A stretch of 18,223 bases of DNA from NCBI GenBank assembly GCA_003558335.1, contig PWMA01000062.1, positions 1 to 18,223 of the forward strand. Reading direction: 5' to 3'. The notes below the pieces were generated by a model. That model was given only the letters and a program-made list of their open reading frames with translations, was not told where the DNA came from and did no database searches. This document shows positions 13,912 to 18,223 of this stretch, one piece after another. The stretch comes from Candidatus Methanofastidiosia archaeon (GTDB lineage: Archaea; Methanobacteriota_B; Thermococci; Methanofastidiosales; Methanofastidiosaceae). Each line of letters begins with the position of its first letter. The stretch's first letter is position 1. Position numbers and translations under genes: made by a program.

Positions 13912-16683
13912 ATGGGATTTGAGCTTCTAGGTGAAGACATATTAAAAGTTCTAAAAGAGTACAATATCGATTCCCCTACAGATATCCAAAAGAATTCAAT
14001 CCCAGCGATACTAAGCGGACAAAATGTTTTATTGATGGCCCCTACAGGCTCAGGAAAAACGGAAGCTGCAATTCTCCCCCTTTTAAAATTTGTTAAAGAT
14101 AGCGATCTTAAAGGAATTAAGATTCTATATGTAGCCCCTTTAAGAGCCCTTAACAGAGACCTTCTTTTGAGACTAGAAAAAATAGGAGAATCGATGGGCA
14201 TTACCATTAAGGCAAGACACGGCGACACCCTTCAAAGTGAGAGAAGAAGGCAAAGCCTAAAACCACCTGACATATTAATCACAACTCCAGAAACTCTTCA
14301 AGCACTATTTACAGGAAAGAAGTTAAGAGAACATTTAAAATCTGTACTAGCCGTTGTAGTGGATGAAATCCATGAGGTAGCTGAAGATAAAAGAGGGATT
14401 CAACTAAGCCTTGCACTTGAAAGACTTGAACGATTAAAAAACTCTAAAATACAGAGGATCGGACTTTCTGCAACAGTTGGCTCTAAGGAGGAAGTTGCAA
14501 AGTTTTTGGTGGGAGATGGAAGAGACTATAAGATAATTCAATCAAAGGTAAAAAAAGAGTTTGACATTGAAGTTGAAACCCCTAAAATCATTGAAGAAGA
14601 TTTAGTTGCCTCAGAAACTCTAAAGATATCTCCTTATGTTTATTCATCAATTAGAAGGATCAAAGAACTAATAGATGATCACAAAAGCATACTTCTTTTT
14701 GTAAACACCAGACAAATGGCCGAAACTCTCTCATCAAGATTTAATCTTATGGAAATGAGCTTTATTGACGTTCACCATTCTTCTCTCTCAAAAGAAACTA
14801 GAATCGATGTAGAAACTAGGTTTAAGAATGGAGAAATTAAAGGAATAGTTTGTACTTCAAGTATGGAGCTTGGCATAGATGTTGGGTCTGTTGACCTAGT
14901 TATCCAGTATGGAAGTCCCAGACAAGTTTCAAAACTATTACAAAGAGTAGGTAGAGCAGGACACAAAACATATCTAGTTTCTAAAGGAATAATATTGACT
15001 AGTGAGGAAGAGATATGTGAATCTGCAGTGATAGCAAAAAACGCATTAGATTACAGAATTGAAAGCTCAAAGATACCTGAAAAACCTCTTGATGTCTTGG
15101 CACATCAACTAATAGGATTATCGATGGAGGGCAATGAAGTTTCAATAGAGGAGGCTTATTCTTTAATCAAAAAATCTTATCCATATAGAAATTTAAACAA
15201 AGAAGAATTTTGGAGAGTTTTATATTTTTTAGAGGATATTAGACTAGTTTGGATAAACAATGGGGTAACATACAGAAGATCTAGGCAAGGTTTGCTCTAC
15301 TACTATGAAAATTTATCAATGATCCCAGATACAAAACAGTATAGAGTCATTGAAGTAGGAACTGGATCTTCTTTAGGGGTGCTTGATGAGAACTTTATTG
15401 TTTCAAATATTGAAATTGGCGGTAACTTCATCGTACGTGGCAGAACCTGGAAGGTATTAAATATTGAAGAGGAAAAAATAGAGGTCACTGAAACTAGATC
15501 GGTTGGAGCTATACCTTCTTGGGAAGGTGAGCTAATTCCTGTCCCATTTTTCGTTTCAAGAGATGTCTTTGAGCTATTCAATAGTAATTCAAAGATAGAA
15601 AACCTTCCTTTGATAAATGAAACAAAAGAGGTTTTGTATGAGCTGCTTGATGAGCAATCAAAATACTTTTCATACTCTAAAGATTCCCTCATCATTGAAG
15701 ATATTGGGGAGTTTGTAATACTTCATATCTTTAATGGCTCTAAAGCCAACGATACACTTGGCCGAGTTTTAACTTCTCTTTTGGCCCAGAGGTTTGGTGA
15801 ATCAATAGGTATGAGGACAGATCCTTACCACATAATGATAAAGTTTCCTCCTGGAATAAGAGATGGTGGCAACCTAGTAAAAAACACACTCCTTGAACTT
15901 AATCAAGATCATATAATACCCATTCTTGACATAGTATTAAAAAACACCCCTCTTTTTGAGTGGAAAATGATTCAGATTGCAAAAAGATTTGGTGTGATAA
16001 GAGCAAACTCTGAGAAGTATTTGATGAAAAATATACTAAAGTTATATAGAAATACTCCTCTTTACGAAGAAACACTAAACGAGTTGTATCATGATAAGCT
16101 TGAAGTATTGCCTGTAAAGGAGTATGTTGGTGATTTAAAAAATGGAAAAGTTGATATTAAAGTTGTCAAAAACAGTGAGCCCTCTACCCTTATAAGATAC
16201 CTTTTTGAGGGATCCTCATTTGAACTCTTGTATCCCAAAAGACCTGACAAAGAGATTATTAAATACTTGAAAAAAAGGCTTTTTGAAAAAAGGATCACTG
16301 TTTTATGTCTTCACTGTAGGGACTGGAGAACTACTCTTTCTGTAAATAGTTATGATCAACATCCAAAATGTCCTAAATGTGAGGCACGATATATAGGAAT
16401 TCTAAGAAGACGTGAAGACCTAGAAATAGTTCGAAGAGGTTACAAGGAAAAACTTCAAGGCGAGGAAAAGAAGACTCTCAAAGAGATAAAAGATTCTGCT
16501 GATTTGATCCTTCCATATGGGAAAAAGGCTATATTAGTTTTAGCAGGAATTGGTATAGGTCCAAGAACAGCTAAGAGAATACTTGCAAAAGATAGAAAAG
16601 ATGAAGAAGAGCTTTTCAAAGACATACTTGCTGCTGAAAGAGTCTATGCAAGAACTAAGATGTTTTGGCAATCAAATAAATAA
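13912..16683 (+). CDS. lhr: Lhr-family superfamily 2 helicase
   Basis: An ATP-dependent 3'-5' nucleic-acid helicase implicated in DNA repair and RNA handling in archaea. The N-terminal RecA domain has the Q-type DIQKNSIPAI (24-33), Walker A APTGSGKT (43-50), PLRALNRD (76-83), TTPETL (124-129), the DEIH box (151-154) and LSATVG (185-190). The second RecA domain has FVNTRQMAE (263-271), TSSMELGIDV (315-324) and QRVGRAGH (344-351). The winged-helix and Lhr-core regions follow (about 380-790). The C-terminus carries a four-cysteine zinc site, C799, C802, C820 and C823, and a helix-hairpin-helix-like AGIGIGPRTAKRIL (878-891). At 923 residues it is full length for archaeal Lhr; the exact archaeal subgroup is not assigned. 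AGGTG lies 5 nt before the ATG. The 3' end overlaps the convergent S-layer-type gene by 12 bp. Confidence 0.92.
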   Translation: MGFELLGEDILKVLKEYNIDSPTDIQKNSIPAILSGQNVLLMAPTGSGKTEAAILPLLKFVKDSDLKGIKILYVAPLRALNRDLLLRLEKIGESMGITIKARHGDTLQSERRRQSLKPPDILITTPETLQALFTGKKLREHLKSVLAVVVDEIHEVAEDKRGIQLSLALERLERLKNSKIQRIGLSATVGSKEEVAKFLVGDGRDYKIIQSKVKKEFDIEVETPKIIEEDLVASETLKISPYVYSSIRRIKELIDDHKSILLFVNTRQMAETLSSRFNLMEMSFIDVHHSSLSKETRIDVETRFKNGEIKGIVCTSSMELGIDVGSVDLVIQYGSPRQVSKLLQRVGRAGHKTYLVSKGIILTSEEEICESAVIAKNALDYRIESSKIPEKPLDVLAHQLIGLSMEGNEVSIEEAYSLIKKSYPYRNLNKEEFWRVLYFLEDIRLVWINNGVTYRRSRQGLLYYYENLSMIPDTKQYRVIEVGTGSSLGVLDENFIVSNIEIGGNFIVRGRTWKVLNIEEEKIEVTETRSVGAIPSWEGELIPVPFFVSRDVFELFNSNSKIENLPLINETKEVLYELLDEQSKYFSYSKDSLIIEDIGEFVILHIFNGSKANDTLGRVLTSLLAQRFGESIGMRTDPYHIMIKFPPGIRDGGNLVKNTLLELNQDHIIPILDIVLKNTPLFEWKMIQIAKRFGVIRANSEKYLMKNILKLYRNTPLYEETLNELYHDKLEVLPVKEYVGDLKNGKVDIKVVKNSEPSTLIRYLFEGSSFELLYPKRPDKEIIKYLKKRLFEKRITVLCLHCRDWRTTLSVNSYDQHPKCPKCEARYIGILRRREDLEIVRRGYKEKLQGEEKKTLKEIKDSADLILPYGKKAILVLAGIGIGPRTAKRILAKDRKDEEELFKDILAAERVYARTKMFWQSNK

Positions 16684-18223
16684 AAGCTTCATAAGCTCTT
16701 CTAAAGTTTTGTTTGTCACCTTGCCATCTCTACCGCCAACTATTAAAACACTGTTTTCGTAAAACACATTTCTTATATATTCCCACTGGCCAAAAGACCT
16801 TGACCATACTACATTAGATACGCCTTTATCGTAGAGTTCTCTTATTATCATATTATTGTCTTCATTTCCAATTAGGATCAAATTCTTAGCTGCTTTATCA
16901 TTTTCTGTAACCTCCACATCTATTTTTATAAGTGATGCAGGCTGAACTTTGATCAATGACTCATAAGACAAATGTAACTTTGGTTTTTCTTGGCTAACTT
17001 CGAGCTCTACTCCCTGATTTTCTTTGTAGCTTGGATCAAGTATATCAATTTTGAAGTATTCATTTGGCCCATATACAGTCTGTGGATCACAGCAAGACAG
17101 ATCGATCTTATCACACAAAGCTACCTCGATTGTATCGTAGACACATTTTCTAAATCTTGGATTGGAATCATCTAAATCAAGAAAATCATCACATGTTCCA
17201 AACACTCCATCTTTTCCAGGATTTATAAATACGGGAATTTTAGGAGGCAGAGGGTCCCAGCCTAAAAGCTCTAACAAAGGTGCCAATATTTCAGTATTTA
17301 TATAAGCCCCACACTCATCATCTGGCCCTGAAAATACAGGTATAAATTCTTCAATTTCTGAAACATTCCCATCCCCAGTAATATCGACTCCAAATGCAAC
17401 AATACTTTCATTTTTATTTAATATAGATAGATTATAATTATTTGGTTTTGTGATATATGGCATACAACAAGAGGTCTCTTCAATTGCTCCATAATCTCTT
17501 AGATTGTAAACATCAAACTCTGCTAGATAGTTTTCGTTTGCGCCCTCAAATACCTTAATCCCATCTATATAAAAAACAGGTATGGCCCATATTGTTTCCT
17601 CTGATCCATCAATAATTCTAGTTCCTCTCTCATATATGAAGTAAGGATCATTTTGGTATTGTCTTGTAGGCACTGTTGTAAAAGAGCCGTAACCTCCTTT
17701 AGGATCACATAGGGATACACAGCTGCAACAACTTGAGCTGTTTGCATCCATGACCATTATAAACTCATCGCTCCATCCAGTAAAGTCTGAAACTCGTAGA
17801 TACGCTTTATATTCACCTGAAAAATTTTCACCACTTCTGACTTTGAATTTGTCATCTTTAGATGTCGTCCCTGTTGTTGGGCTGTGTATATCTAGAAGTG
17901 TAACAGTATACCATCCAAAATTTCTAGTATCTCCAACTCTTAAGATGGTATTTGGAGAGTAACTAGGGCGCCCATAAATAAAGTATCTTATCTCATGATC
18001 ATTAGAACTGTATACACCGTTATAGATTATTGGATAATCCCTTCCAAAAAATCTGATTTCATTGTAGATTATAGGTATATCAATCAAAGGTAGGTCACAT
18101 CCAGCAAAAACTTGCCTATAAAATGGCATATGGATGTTTTTCACCCTATATTTAATATCTGAAACATTAAAATCGACACAATAATCTATGGGACAATCAA
18201 TATCTGATAAGTTTATCATTATC
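16672..18223 (-). CDS. Cysteine-rich S-layer-type surface protein (5' end beyond the window)
   Basis: The reading frame stays open past the first visible Met (18219) to the window edge, and that Met is not followed by a signal peptide, so the true start lies outside. Residue numbers count from that Met. The C-terminus (about 446-515: NLILIGNEDNN, ELYDKGVSNVVWSRSFGQWEYIR, VLIVGGRDG, TLEELMKLL) resembles the S-layer C-terminal domain of methanogens. D279-E290 (DITGDGNVSEIE) fits a 12-residue EF-hand calcium loop; PGKDGVFGTCDDFLDLDDS (334-352) may be a second acidic site. About 15 cysteines occur, including three Ser-Cys-Cys motifs (163-165, 250-252, 375-377). It is a probable surface-layer or related envelope protein; main S-layer subunit or minor relative cannot be told from this part. 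Confidence 0.78.
   Translation of the reverse strand, partial: IMINLSDIDCPIDYCVDFNVSDIKYRVKNIHMPFYRQVFAGCDLPLIDIPIIYNEIRFFGRDYPIIYNGVYSSNDHEIRYFIYGRPSYSPNTILRVGDTRNFGWYTVTLLDIHSPTTGTTSKDDKFKVRSGENFSGEYKAYLRVSDFTGWSDEFIMVMDANSSSCCSCVSLCDPKGGYGSFTTVPTRQYQNDPYFIYERGTRIIDGSEETIWAIPVFYIDGIKVFEGANENYLAEFDVYNLRDYGAIEETSCCMPYITKPNNYNLSILNKNESIVAFGVDITGDGNVSEIEEFIPVFSGPDDECGAYINTEILAPLLELLGWDPLPPKIPVFINPGKDGVFGTCDDFLDLDDSNPRFRKCVYDTIEVALCDKIDLSCCDPQTVYGPNEYFKIDILDPSYKENQGVELEVSQEKPKLHLSYESLIKVQPASLIKIDVEVTENDKAAKNLILIGNEDNNMIIRELYDKGVSNVVWSRSFGQWEYIRNVFYENSVLIVGGRDGKVTNKTLEELMKLLFI

Noticed and set aside
1..18223. Mobile element, integron, prophage or CRISPR
   Set aside because: No transposase or integrase, no terminal inverted repeats with target duplications, and no regularly spaced repeats were seen.

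Overview
The window is from a low-GC archaeon, judging by several features. TATA-like boxes sit 24-28 nt in front of many start codons, and leaderless genes mix with genes carrying a GGTG-type ribosome binding site. Oligo-T tracts lie at gene ends. The gene content is archaeal too: an Lhr helicase with C-terminal zinc and helix-hairpin-helix motifs, an archaeal/fungal-type aspartate-semialdehyde dehydrogenase, a short prenyl diphosphate synthase with a DDILG motif, and a protein ending in a methanogen-type S-layer C-terminal domain. A methanogen-related euryarchaeote (for example Methanofastidiosa-like) is a plausible but unproven source.

Left part (1-4131): the first codons of an unknown minus-strand gene, then three cell-envelope genes, each with its own promoter: a calcium-type beta-propeller protein, a CARDB-like protein and a CARDB/TPR protein. 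All three have a signal peptide, an ectodomain, one C-terminal membrane helix and a short tail. Middle-left (4148-6910): a radical SAM protein divergent from a polyprenyl diphosphate synthase with an unusual insertion, followed by a zinc-ribbon/KH RNA-binding protein starting at TTG. Middle (7077-10501): a compact operon of homoserine dehydrogenase, an FAH-family hydrolase/decarboxylase broken by a single-base frameshift, aspartate-semialdehyde dehydrogenase, and an unrecognised 181-residue protein. Hom and Asd carry the two flanking steps of the aspartate-to-homoserine pathway.

Right part (10534-18223): a solitary EcfT/CbiQ-type transporter membrane subunit; then a 601-residue AAA+ ATPase with the architecture of the bacterial Mpa/ARC proteasomal ATPases (coiled coil, tandem OB-like region, AAA module, ARC-like C-terminal motif). 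Next come a COG1407/PdeM-like phosphoesterase divergent from an Lhr helicase, and the 3' part of a cysteine-rich S-layer-type protein that runs off the window.

The most interesting item is the Mpa/ARC-like ATPase in an archaeal background. It has neither a C-terminal HbYX nor a GQYL proteasome-docking motif, and no Pup-system gene lies nearby. Other notable points are two intergenic regions where one TATA-like element appears to serve two divergent genes, a convergent gene pair whose basic C-terminal codons supply each other's oligo-T terminators, and three Ser-Cys-Cys motifs in the S-layer-type protein. No tRNA, rRNA, CRISPR array or insertion sequence was seen, and no gene-free stretch exceeds 180 bases.
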